Positions 1-5,689 of a stretch of 6,699 nucleotides of DNA are shown here, piece by piece. The notes under the pieces are model-generated. The model was not told the origin of the DNA, made no database searches, and saw only the letters and a program-made list of their open reading frames with translations. Position 1 is the first letter of the stretch, and each line of letters opens with the position of its first letter. Position numbers and translations under genes: made by a program. This DNA comes from an uncultured Oscillospiraceae bacterium. GTDB taxonomy: Bacteria; Bacillota; Clostridia; Oscillospirales; Ruminococcaceae. Location of the stretch: contig USOZ01000101.1 of assembly GCA_900556525.1 (NCBI GenBank), positions 1-6,699 on the forward strand, written 5' to 3'.

Positions 1-1110
1 GAGGGCTGCGGACACCTTGAGGACGACATGGGCATGTACCTCAACAGCAACGCACTCACCTACTCAAAGAATGGTGAACACCGTCTTATCTCCAAGGAAG
101 AGGCCTACGAGGTCCTCAAGCGTGCCGAGGATAACGGTCTCGTACACGAGATCAACCAGGCCCCAGGCTTTGAGGATGCCACCGCCATCTGCAACTGCTG
201 CGGCTGTTCCTGCTTCTCGCTGCGCATTGCCGATAAGCTCGTCGCCTGCGGTCAGTGCGTCGAGAACTGCCAGACCACCGCTCTCAAGCTCGGTCAGAAG
301 CTCTGCGAGATCAACCCCACCGAGCATGTCGACGTCAACGCCGCCGCCAAGAGCAGCATGCTGAAGAAGTCCACCTACAACGTCGACTTCCGCACCAACC
401 GTACCGACGTTACCGAGACCGGCACCTCCCCCTGCAAGACCGCCTGTCCCGCTCATATCCCCGTACAGGGCTACATAAAGCTCGCCTCCGAGGGCAGATA
501 TCAGGAAGCGCTTGAGCTTATAAAAAAGGAGAACCCCTTCCCTGCCATATGCGGTCGAGTGTGCCCGAAATTCTGCGAGGACGCCTGCACTCGCGGCGAT
601 ATTGACGATCCGATAGCAATAGACGATATAAAAAAATTCATTGCCGAGCAGGACATGAAAGCCGAGCACAGATTTGTTCCCAAGATGGTCAACCAGATAG
701 GCACAATGTATCCTCAGAAGATCGCGGTTATCGGAGCCGGTCCTGCCGGACTAAGCTGTGCATATTACCTCGCAGTAAAGGGCTATCCCGTGACCGTTTT
801 CGAGAAAGAAAACACTCTCGGCGGAATGATGACCATGGGAATCCCGACATTCAGGCTTGAAAAGGACGTTGTTATGTCCGAGATTGAGGTTTTGAAAGAG
901 CTGGGAGTTGAGTTTAAAACCGGCATTGAAGTCGGCAAAGACATAAGCCTCAACGAGCTGAGAGTTCAGGGATACAAGGCGTTTTACATGGCGATCGGCG
1001 CGCAGAAAAGCGCTCCGATAGGCATTCCCGGCGAGAAGCTTGACGGCGTTTACGGCGGGACGGCTGTAATACGCACGGGCGTTTCCGAGGGCGACATTGT
1101 TGCGTACTGA
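1..1110 (+). CDS. Fe-S/FAD oxidoreductase of the GltD/DPYD_N type, open at the 5' end and C-terminally truncated (probable remnant)
   Basis: The reading frame is open from base 1, so the gene starts upstream; 369 codons are visible. In window numbering, a cysteine cluster (C64, C66, C67, C69, C71) is followed by a ferredoxin-like CGQCVENC (C83, C86, C90). A DPYD_N-type Fe-S domain (Fer4_20) follows, with C145/C149 and C184, C188, C192, C196. An FAD-binding Rossmann motif GAGPAG (245-250) has an acidic residue at E268. Related enzymes pass electrons between NAD(P)H, FAD and Fe-S clusters in the cytoplasm; the substrate is not identifiable. In GltD-like proteins the stretch near residue 350 is normally followed by an NAD(P)H-binding Rossmann fold and a second FAD motif. 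Here the frame ends after about 16 unrelated-looking residues. From memory of the family, the segment before CGQC is also shortened and one cluster cysteine is Leu80. Ile codon use changes near base 470. Family assignment is firm; activity is doubtful. Confidence 0.82.
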   Translation, partial: EGCGHLEDDMGMYLNSNALTYSKNGEHRLISKEEAYEVLKRAEDNGLVHEINQAPGFEDATAICNCCGCSCFSLRIADKLVACGQCVENCQTTALKLGQKLCEINPTEHVDVNAAAKSSMLKKSTYNVDFRTNRTDVTETGTSPCKTACPAHIPVQGYIKLASEGRYQEALELIKKENPFPAICGRVCPKFCEDACTRGDIDDPIAIDDIKKFIAEQDMKAEHRFVPKMVNQIGTMYPQKIAVIGAGPAGLSCAYYLAVKGYPVTVFEKENTLGGMMTMGIPTFRLEKDVVMSEIEVLKELGVEFKTGIEVGKDISLNELRVQGYKAFYMAIGAQKSAPIGIPGEKLDGVYGGTAVIRTGVSEGDIVAY

Positions 1111-1131
1111 CAATAACAAATATTAAAATAG

Positions 1132-1167
1132 AAAAATGTCCGTTTTTATCCGAAACGGGCATTTTTT
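1132..1167 (+). terminator. Intrinsic terminator after the oxidoreductase fragment
   Basis: The arms 1132-1145 and 1153-1166 form a 14-bp helix with one G-U pair around a 7-base loop. The 3' arm runs into six T residues (1162-1167). It lies 22 bases after the stop codon at 1108-1110 and just before the next promoter, so it insulates the ABC operon. Confidence 0.85.
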
Positions 1168-1168
1168 A

Positions 1169-1197
1169 TTGACAAATTATGGCAAATGGTATATAAT
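1169..1197 (+). promoter_or_regulatory. Consensus sigma-A promoter of the ABC transporter operon
   Basis: TTGACA at 1169-1174 and TATAAT at 1192-1197 are separated by exactly 17 bases. Transcription should start near 1204, giving an untranslated leader of about 60 bases before the TTG start at 1265. The -35 box touches the preceding terminator's T tract. I see no clear operator palindrome or riboswitch in the short leader. Confidence 0.88.
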
Positions 1198-1252
1198 TGA
1201 TGTTACCTCTCGGTTCGTCAGGTCTTCTGTCCGTACGTTGCGGGCAGCAATC

Positions 1253-1259
1253 AAGGAGA
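1253..1259 (+). promoter_or_regulatory. Ribosome binding site that fixes the TTG start of the first ABC gene
   Basis: AAGGAGA lies with its GGAG core (1255-1258) six bases before the in-frame TTG at 1265. No in-frame ATG with a comparable site lies between the promoter and the conserved part of the protein. The in-frame ATG at 1136 lies inside the terminator and upstream of the promoter, so it cannot be the start of this transcript. Confidence 0.8.
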
Positions 1260-1264
1260 AGAAA

Positions 1265-3169
1265 TTGAAAAAAACAAAAACCAAAAAGAAACAAAAGCTG
1301 ACCGATTTCGAACCAATCGAAAAACAAAACAGCTACGTCGCACACGAGTACGGCGTTATCAGCAACTGCCGCTATCTGCTCGGAAAAATGGCGGCGTACA
1401 GCCGCGGAAGCGTCGCAAGACTGATTGCCTGCGGATTTACGAGCGCGTCAATGGGATATATCTGGAGCTTTATCGGAAAGCTGGTCGTTGACATGATCGA
1501 ACGTCAGACCGCCGGCGGACAGAGCGACATTATCCCGCTGCTCATTCTGGTGGCGATAACCACGGTCATCACATTTTTTGCCATGTGGGCGAACACATGG
1601 CTGACGAGTAAGCTGACTCTGGACTTCATATATGTGCGGCTCATGCTTTGCAGAGAGCGCATAAAAAAGGTTCTGTCTATGGACTATGAACAGCTTGAAA
1701 ACCCCGAAATGCTCGACCGCCACCACCGTGCAAAGCGTGCGACAGGCGGCGACTGGATAGGCGTTCAGGGGCTTATGCAGCAAATGGGACTTGCTGCCGC
1801 AATGATAATTTCGCTGATTGCGGCGCTAGCGATAATCTCAACGCTCAATATCTGGCTCGTCCTTATTCTTATTGCACTTTCGGCGGTGCAGTTCCTCTAC
1901 TTCGACCACATAAGAAAGCTCGACAAAAAGGTTATGTGGGACGCTATGGCGGGACACTGGAGAAAGCTCGACTATGTTTCGAGCATCGCGGGCGATTTTT
2001 CATTTGCTAAGGATATTCGCCTTTACAGCATGAAGAATTTCCTCGCGCAAAAGCACCACGAAGTGAACGAAATCGAACTTGCGCACTGGAAAGCCTCACG
2101 CAACTACTGGATACGCAATTCGATATTCGGACACGGAATTTCTCTGATACGTTCGGCGGCTATCTACGGCTGGATAATCGTTGATTTTCTTAACGGAAAC
2201 ATTTCTATCGGCGACTGCACGCTCTATATTGCGAGCGCGTTCCAGTTCGCAAACTCCGCGCAGAACTTTTTACAGAGCGTTTCGGGTATTCGCGAACGCA
2301 GCACGCAGACGGACGACTTCCGCGACTTCATGGACGCTCAGGTGACGAAAACTGCCGAAAATCCGAAGCCTATTCCCGAAACAGACCGGTATGTGTTTGA
2401 ATTCAAGAACGTTTCGTTCCGCTATCCCTCGCAGGAAAACTATGCGCTGAAAAATCTAAGTCTCACGCTTGAAGCGGGACAGCGGCTTGCGGTAGTCGGG
2501 CTTAACGGCGCGGGAAAAACCACGTTCATAAAGCTGCTTCTGCGGCTTTACGACGTAACGGAGGGTGTTATAACACTCAACGGCACGGATATACGCGAAT
2601 TTGACCGCGTGAAATACTACGAGCTTTTCGCGCCCGCATTTCAGGAAGCCGAGGTTCTCGCTTTTCCTATGGACGAGAACGTTTCAATGAAAGACCCGCA
2701 GAACACCGACGCCGAGCGCGCTGAAAAAATGCTCCGCGCGGCGGGCTTGGGCGATAAGCTGGACAAGCTCCCGAACGGCTCGAAAACCGAGCTGCTGAAA
2801 GTTCTTTACGACGACGGAATAGACCTTTCGGGCGGCGAAAAGCAGAAACTCGCACTTGCGAGAGCGCTTTACAAAAACGCGCCGATAGTGGTTCTCGACG
2901 AGCCTACGGCGGCGCTCGACGCGATCGCCGAATATCAGCTTTATCAGAATTTCAACGATATGATAGGCGAAAAAACCGCAGTATACATATCGCACCGCCT
3001 TTCCTCTACCCGCTTCTGCGACATTATCGCAATGTTCAAGGACGGCGAAATGGTCGAGTACGGAACACACGAGGAGCTTCTCGCGAAAAACGGCGCATAT
3101 GCGGAAATGTTCCGCGTTCAGGCTCAGTACTACGTTGAGGACGGAGAGGGGGCTGAAGTAAATGCGTAA
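1265..3169 (+). CDS. ABC exporter half-transporter (membrane domain fused to ATPase), first subunit
   Basis: This is a 634-residue inner-membrane protein with an ABC exporter membrane domain fused to a nucleotide-binding domain. A lysine-rich cytoplasmic N terminus (2-11) precedes about six hydrophobic segments, near 50-77, 88-112, 173-193, 195-213, 288-309 and 312-338. The ATPase carries A-loop Tyr387, Walker A GLNGAGKTT (412-420), Q-loop Gln460, signature LSGGE (521-525), Walker B VVLDE with catalytic Glu546, and H-loop His577. Length is close to a typical half-transporter plus a short acidic tail. It starts at TTG, chosen by the strong AAGGAGA site. The stop overlaps the next gene, whose product has the same architecture and nearly the same C-terminal YAEMF..QAQYYV stretch, so a heterodimer is expected. 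No precursor peptide, maturase or regulator adjoins it. The substrate could be a peptide, lipid or drug and cannot be named. Confidence 0.93.
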   Translation: MKKTKTKKKQKLTDFEPIEKQNSYVAHEYGVISNCRYLLGKMAAYSRGSVARLIACGFTSASMGYIWSFIGKLVVDMIERQTAGGQSDIIPLLILVAITTVITFFAMWANTWLTSKLTLDFIYVRLMLCRERIKKVLSMDYEQLENPEMLDRHHRAKRATGGDWIGVQGLMQQMGLAAAMIISLIAALAIISTLNIWLVLILIALSAVQFLYFDHIRKLDKKVMWDAMAGHWRKLDYVSSIAGDFSFAKDIRLYSMKNFLAQKHHEVNEIELAHWKASRNYWIRNSIFGHGISLIRSAAIYGWIIVDFLNGNISIGDCTLYIASAFQFANSAQNFLQSVSGIRERSTQTDDFRDFMDAQVTKTAENPKPIPETDRYVFEFKNVSFRYPSQENYALKNLSLTLEAGQRLAVVGLNGAGKTTFIKLLLRLYDVTEGVITLNGTDIREFDRVKYYELFAPAFQEAEVLAFPMDENVSMKDPQNTDAERAEKMLRAAGLGDKLDKLPNGSKTELLKVLYDDGIDLSGGEKQKLALARALYKNAPIVVLDEPTAALDAIAEYQLYQNFNDMIGEKTAVYISHRLSSTRFCDIIAMFKDGEMVEYGTHEELLAKNGAYAEMFRVQAQYYVEDGEGAEVNA

Positions 3170-4970
3170 GACAAATTCCGAAAAAATCGAGAAAAAGCAG
3201 ACCTACGTTCTCCCCACGCTGAAATACTTCTTCCCCGCGGCTTGGAAAACCGACAAGGCTTTCTTTATCCTCTCGGTGATACACGTTATCGTTACGGCGG
3301 CGATCCCGTTCGCAGAGCTGTTCTTCCTGCCGACAATAATAGACGCCATGATGGCGCCCGAAAAAGACCTCGCGTTTATCTTTACGAACGCCGCGATAAT
3401 GGTCGTTCTGGACATTTCGCTGCGCCTCGCAAGCTCGGTTCTCGGCTGTCACCTCGAAAAATATGAGGATAAGTTCTTAAACTCGATAAATGAGGAGATA
3501 GCAAAGCGCTGCATGGAAATAGACTTCGCGCTGACCGAAAATAAAGAGGCTCTCGACCAGATAAATAAAGCCCGCGACGGTCTTAACTGGTCGGGCGGGA
3601 CATACCGGATCGCCACAACATTTTTCGGGCTTATCTCGAAAGTCATAACCCTGCTCGGAGTTATTACGCTGCTTGTAATATCCGCGCCGTGGCTGCTTCT
3701 GATCATAGGCTCGATGCTCGCGGTAAGCGCAGCCTTGAACAAAAAGAAAAATAAGGTAGAAATTGAATGGTTTTCAAGGCGCTCGGTCATCGACCGCGTT
3801 TTCGGCTATGTCATTTTTGAGCTTGAGGACTTCAGGTTCGGCAAGGACATACGGCTTTACGGTGCTTCGGGAATGATGGTCGAAAAGGCGACGCAGCAGA
3901 TAAAGCGTTTAATGAAAGGCTTCGAGGACAACACATGGAAAACCTACCCAATTAGCATTCTCGACGTTGCTTCAAGCGCTCTCCGCGACTTCGGAACATA
4001 TTTTTACCTCGGCGCGCTCGCAATTCTCGGACACATCACAATAGGCGTTTTTTCCCAGCTCACAAACGCTTCGGGAGTTCTTTACGAAGCCGTAAGCGGA
4101 ATTATTTTCGGGCTTCAGGATATTGTGAAATACACGAACTACGGCTATGAGATCGTTAAGTTTATGAATTATCCCCCGTATCTCGAAAAGGGCGATAAAA
4201 AGATCGAGCGGCTTGCGGGCGAGCATACGATCGAGTTCCGCGACGTAAGCTTCACCTATCCGAACACGGCTGTGCAGATACTCAGCCACGTTTCGATAAA
4301 GCTCAAAACAGGCGACAAGCTATCGGTAGTAGGGCTTAACGGCGCAGGAAAAACCACGTTTATAAAGCTGCTCTGCCGCCTTTACGACGTTGACGACGGT
4401 GAAATTCTTTTCGACGGAGTGAACATAAAAGAATACGACTACGACGAGTACATGAAGCTGTTTTCGGTCGTTTTTCAGGACTTCCGACTGCTGGCGTTCT
4501 CCGTAAAGGATAACATTCTGCTCGGAAAAGAGGACGAAAGCGAACGGGTCGGAAAGCTGCTTGAGAAGGTAGGGCTTAAAAAGAAGGTCGAAAGCCTACC
4601 CAAGGGCGAGGACACGACAATGTTCCGCGCGTTTGACAAGAACGGCGTTGAGCTTTCGGGCGGCGAACAGCAGAAGCTGGCGCTCGCCCGCGCGCTGTAC
4701 AAGGACGCTCCGGTCGTTATTCTTGACGAGCCTACGGCGGCGCTCGACCCTGTAGCCGAATATGAAATTTACCGTCAGTTTAACGACATTGTGGGCGGAA
4801 AAACAGCGGTGTATATCTCACACAGGCTTTCGAGCTGTAAATTCTGTGATAAAATTGCAGTTTTTTCGGGTGGAACTATCGCGGAATATGGCACGCATGA
4901 CGAGCTTGTTCACAAGCCCGACGGAATTTATGCTGAAATGTTCCATGCTCAGGCGCAGTATTACGTCTGA
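3162..4970 (+). CDS. ABC exporter half-transporter, second subunit
   Basis: This 602-residue partner of the preceding gene starts at an ATG that overlaps the upstream stop by 8 bases (ATGCGTAA). That suggests translational coupling; a GGAG/GAGG-rich site lies at 3143-3150. Hydrophobic segments of the exporter membrane domain lie near 33-62, 71-95, 150-174, 176-192, 263-290 and 292-318. The ATPase has A-loop Tyr366, Walker A GLNGAGKTT (391-399), Q-loop Gln439, signature LSGGE (498-502), Walker B VVILDE with catalytic Glu523, and H-loop His554. All catalytic motifs look intact in both subunits, whereas many heterodimeric exporters have one degenerate site. The protein ends directly after QAQYYV, without the acidic tail of the first subunit. 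Its function is export of an unidentified substrate across the cytoplasmic membrane; homodimers are possible but less likely given the coupled pair. Confidence 0.93.
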   Translation: MRKTNSEKIEKKQTYVLPTLKYFFPAAWKTDKAFFILSVIHVIVTAAIPFAELFFLPTIIDAMMAPEKDLAFIFTNAAIMVVLDISLRLASSVLGCHLEKYEDKFLNSINEEIAKRCMEIDFALTENKEALDQINKARDGLNWSGGTYRIATTFFGLISKVITLLGVITLLVISAPWLLLIIGSMLAVSAALNKKKNKVEIEWFSRRSVIDRVFGYVIFELEDFRFGKDIRLYGASGMMVEKATQQIKRLMKGFEDNTWKTYPISILDVASSALRDFGTYFYLGALAILGHITIGVFSQLTNASGVLYEAVSGIIFGLQDIVKYTNYGYEIVKFMNYPPYLEKGDKKIERLAGEHTIEFRDVSFTYPNTAVQILSHVSIKLKTGDKLSVVGLNGAGKTTFIKLLCRLYDVDDGEILFDGVNIKEYDYDEYMKLFSVVFQDFRLLAFSVKDNILLGKEDESERVGKLLEKVGLKKKVESLPKGEDTTMFRAFDKNGVELSGGEQQKLALARALYKDAPVVILDEPTAALDPVAEYEIYRQFNDIVGGKTAVYISHRLSSCKFCDKIAVFSGGTIAEYGTHDELVHKPDGIYAEMFHAQAQYYV

Positions 4971-5003
4971 GCGCAAAAATGCCGAATTTTGCCGCACTTT
5001 TTT
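4971..5003 (+). terminator. Likely intrinsic terminator of the ABC operon
   Basis: Directly after the stop codon, 4973-4978 pairs with 4987-4992 (GCAAAA with TTTTGC). The helix is extended by 4971-4972 with 4994-4995 across a single bulged C. Two bases later comes a run of six T residues (4998-5003). The helix is AT-rich and of moderate strength. Confidence 0.5.
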
Positions 5004-5031
5004 CAGTAAAATAAAAATATTTTGAAAAAAG
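4997..5031. repeat. AT-rich inverted repeat upstream of the tRNA promoter
   Basis: CTTTTTTCA (4997-5005) is repeated inverted as TGAAAAAAG (5023-5031), with a second short palindrome (AAAATA and TATTTT) between them. It ends two bases before the -35 box of the tRNA promoter. It could be an A-tract upstream element or protein site, or chance in AT-rich DNA. Confidence 0.3.
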
Positions 5032-5033
5032 TA

Positions 5034-5062
5034 TTGACAACAGGCTTATAACGTGCTATAAT
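5034..5062 (+). promoter_or_regulatory. Consensus sigma-A promoter of the initiator tRNA
   Basis: TTGACA (5034-5039) and TATAAT (5057-5062) are 17 bases apart, with a TG one base upstream of the -10 box (extended -10). Transcription should start near 5069, within the left arm of the leader hairpin. The region around the -10 box (GTGCTATAAT-ATTAA) closely matches the promoter at 5584-5612. Confidence 0.88.
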
Positions 5063-5065
5063 AAT

Positions 5066-5090
5066 TAAGCACCTTGAGAAAAGGTGCTTA
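5066..5090 (+). repeat. Perfect hairpin in the 5' leader of tRNA-fMet
   Basis: TAAGCACCTT (5066-5075) pairs perfectly with AAGGTGCTTA (5081-5090) around a 5-base loop. Because the start site is expected near 5069, the precursor tRNA would begin with roughly seven base pairs of this hairpin, followed by about three bases before the mature 5' end at 5094. No T tract follows, so it is not a terminator. It may protect or fold the precursor, or act as a DNA operator. Confidence 0.6.
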
Positions 5091-5093
5091 TAT

Positions 5094-5169
<76 letters not shown>

Positions 5170-5174
5170 ATATG

Positions 5175-5215
5175 AACCTCTTTAAACAAGTCGTTTAAAG
5201 AGGTTTTTGCTTTTT
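5175..5215 (+). terminator. Strong intrinsic terminator of the tRNA gene
   Basis: A perfect 13-bp helix (5175-5187 with 5193-5205) with a 5-base loop is followed by T-rich sequence (5204-5208 and 5211-5215). It begins six bases after the tRNA CCA end. Confidence 0.92.
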
Positions 5216-5280
5216 ACGAAACAGTTTTTAATATTAAACCCATTTTCAAATGCAAATTGCTATCCCCCTCTCACAAATCC

Positions 5281-5354
5281 CAAAAAGAAAAAGCTAATGA
5301 ACCATTTCAATCCATAGGGAAAAAATATCCCAAGGAGGAAACATTCATTAGCTT
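5281..5354 (-). ncRNA. Putative small structured RNA, copy 1 (leftward)
   Basis: A minus-strand promoter at 5361-5389 would start transcription near 5354, exactly at the edge of a 66-base element. The outer helix is 5290-5301 with 5344-5355 (12 perfect base pairs). On the minus strand the element reads outer arm, CUCCUU (5337-5332), a 15-base hairpin (5331-5317), UAUGGAUUGAA (5316-5306), then the closing arm. The closing arm leads straight into GCTTTTTCTTTTT, so the outer helix also acts as an intrinsic terminator near 5281-5286. The predicted RNA is about 70 bases. A diverged copy lies 58 bases to the right with the same internal spacing. I do not recognise the family. The CU-rich segment could bind Shine-Dalgarno sequences. 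Alternatives are an untranscribed palindromic repeat or a terminator. Confidence 0.55.
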
Positions 5355-5360
5355 TAATTC

Positions 5361-5389
5361 AGCATAGCATATCTCATGAAAAATGTCAA
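5361..5389 (-). promoter_or_regulatory. Leftward sigma-A promoter for small RNA copy 1
   Basis: On the minus strand TTGACA (5389-5384) is followed after 17 bases by TATGCT (5366-5361). TG sits one base upstream of the -10 box, an extended -10 that would compensate for its two mismatches. The predicted start near 5354 coincides with the edge of the structured element, which supports both calls. Confidence 0.65.
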
Positions 5390-5413
5390 TCCGAAACGAC
5401 AGATTAAATTTGT

Positions 5414-5517
5414 AAAGCCGACAACGCTTCATTCCATAGAATGCCAATCATTCAAGGAGAACACGCTGTCGGCTTTTGGTATTAAAAGAGCTGTCCGGCT
5501 CTTTATAATCTTTCTCG
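5414..5517 (-). ncRNA. Putative small structured RNA, copy 2 with a 5' hairpin (leftward)
   Basis: The perfect minus-strand promoter at 5524-5552 predicts a start near 5517. The RNA would first form the hairpin at 5485-5504, then the structured element 5476-5414. Its outer helix (5414-5423 with 5467-5476, 10 perfect base pairs) has a different sequence from copy 1 apart from the shared AAAGC/GCTTT ends. Inside, on the minus strand, are CUCCUU (5459-5454), a 15-base hairpin (5453-5439) and UAUGGAAUGAA (5438-5428), at the same distances as in copy 1. The T tract after the closing arm is short (TTT), so termination may be leaky. Some transcripts could then run on through copy 1 to about 5282. 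The family is unrecognised; the 3' end is uncertain. Confidence 0.5.
5485..5504 (-). other. Hairpin at the start of the leftward RNA, possible attenuator
   Basis: Seven base pairs (5485-5491 with 5498-5504) enclose a 6-base loop. On the minus strand the 3' arm ends in GCTCTTTTAA, resembling a weak terminator placed 13 bases after the predicted start. It could attenuate transcription or be a 5' structural part of small RNA copy 2. Confidence 0.45.
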
Positions 5518-5523
5518 TTTTCT

Positions 5524-5552
5524 ATTATATGCGATAAAACCAAATTTGTCAA
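5524..5552 (-). promoter_or_regulatory. Leftward consensus sigma-A promoter for small RNA copy 2
   Basis: On the minus strand TTGACA (5552-5547) and TATAAT (5529-5524) are separated by exactly 17 bases. No protein-coding frame of useful length lies downstream on this strand before the tRNA region, which argues that the product is an RNA. It is divergent from the promoter at 5584-5612, with 31 bases between the two -35 boxes. Confidence 0.82.
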
Positions 5553-5583
5553 TATCTTTTAATAAAAAAATAACGTTTAAGTG

Positions 5584-5612
5584 TTGACAAATCTAGTTTA
5601 GTGTGCTATAAT
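5584..5612 (+). promoter_or_regulatory. Consensus sigma-A promoter of the zinc-ribbon membrane protein gene
   Basis: TTGACA (5584-5589), 17 bases, then TATAAT (5607-5612) with an extended -10 TG. The expected start is near 5619, giving a leader of about 70 bases. The -10 region is nearly identical to that of the tRNA-fMet promoter. Confidence 0.88.
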
Positions 5613-5654
5613 GATTAACGATATACCGACAATTATAAAAGCTGACCTGCTGAT

Positions 5655-5673
5655 TATTCGCCAATGGCGAATA
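5655..5673 (+). promoter_or_regulatory. Leader hairpin just upstream of the ribosome binding site
   Basis: Eight perfect base pairs (5655-5662 with 5666-5673) close a 3-base AAT loop. The hairpin ends about two bases before the AAAGGAAG ribosome binding site (5675-5682). It leaves that site free, so it may stabilise the mRNA or be the target of a regulator rather than block translation directly. Confidence 0.5.
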
Positions 5674-5689
5674 GAAAGGAAGTCTTGAA

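Noticed and set aside
64..669. Long minus-strand frame of 201 codons
   Set aside because: It is antisense to the oxidoreductase, resembles no known protein, and is explained by the codon bias of the true frame.
1136..1264. N-terminal extension of the first ABC gene from the ATG at 1136
   Set aside because: It overlaps the terminator and promoter, so it would not be transcribed with the operon. The TTG at 1265 has a strong ribosome binding site.
1200..1268. Possible 22-residue leader peptide whose stop overlaps the TTG start
   Set aside because: Its ATG lies two bases after the -10 box, upstream of the expected transcription start near 1204, and has no ribosome binding site.
5290..5356. Tiny minus-strand frames of 11-16 codons within the structured elements, as in a type I toxin
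   Set aside because: The two copies do not encode similar peptides, the peptides are not a clear membrane helix, and no ribosome binding site precedes them. Structure is conserved instead.
5290..5476. CRISPR array or transposon ends
   Set aside because: There are only two copies, their arms differ in sequence, there are no regular spacers, and no cas or transposase gene is in the window.
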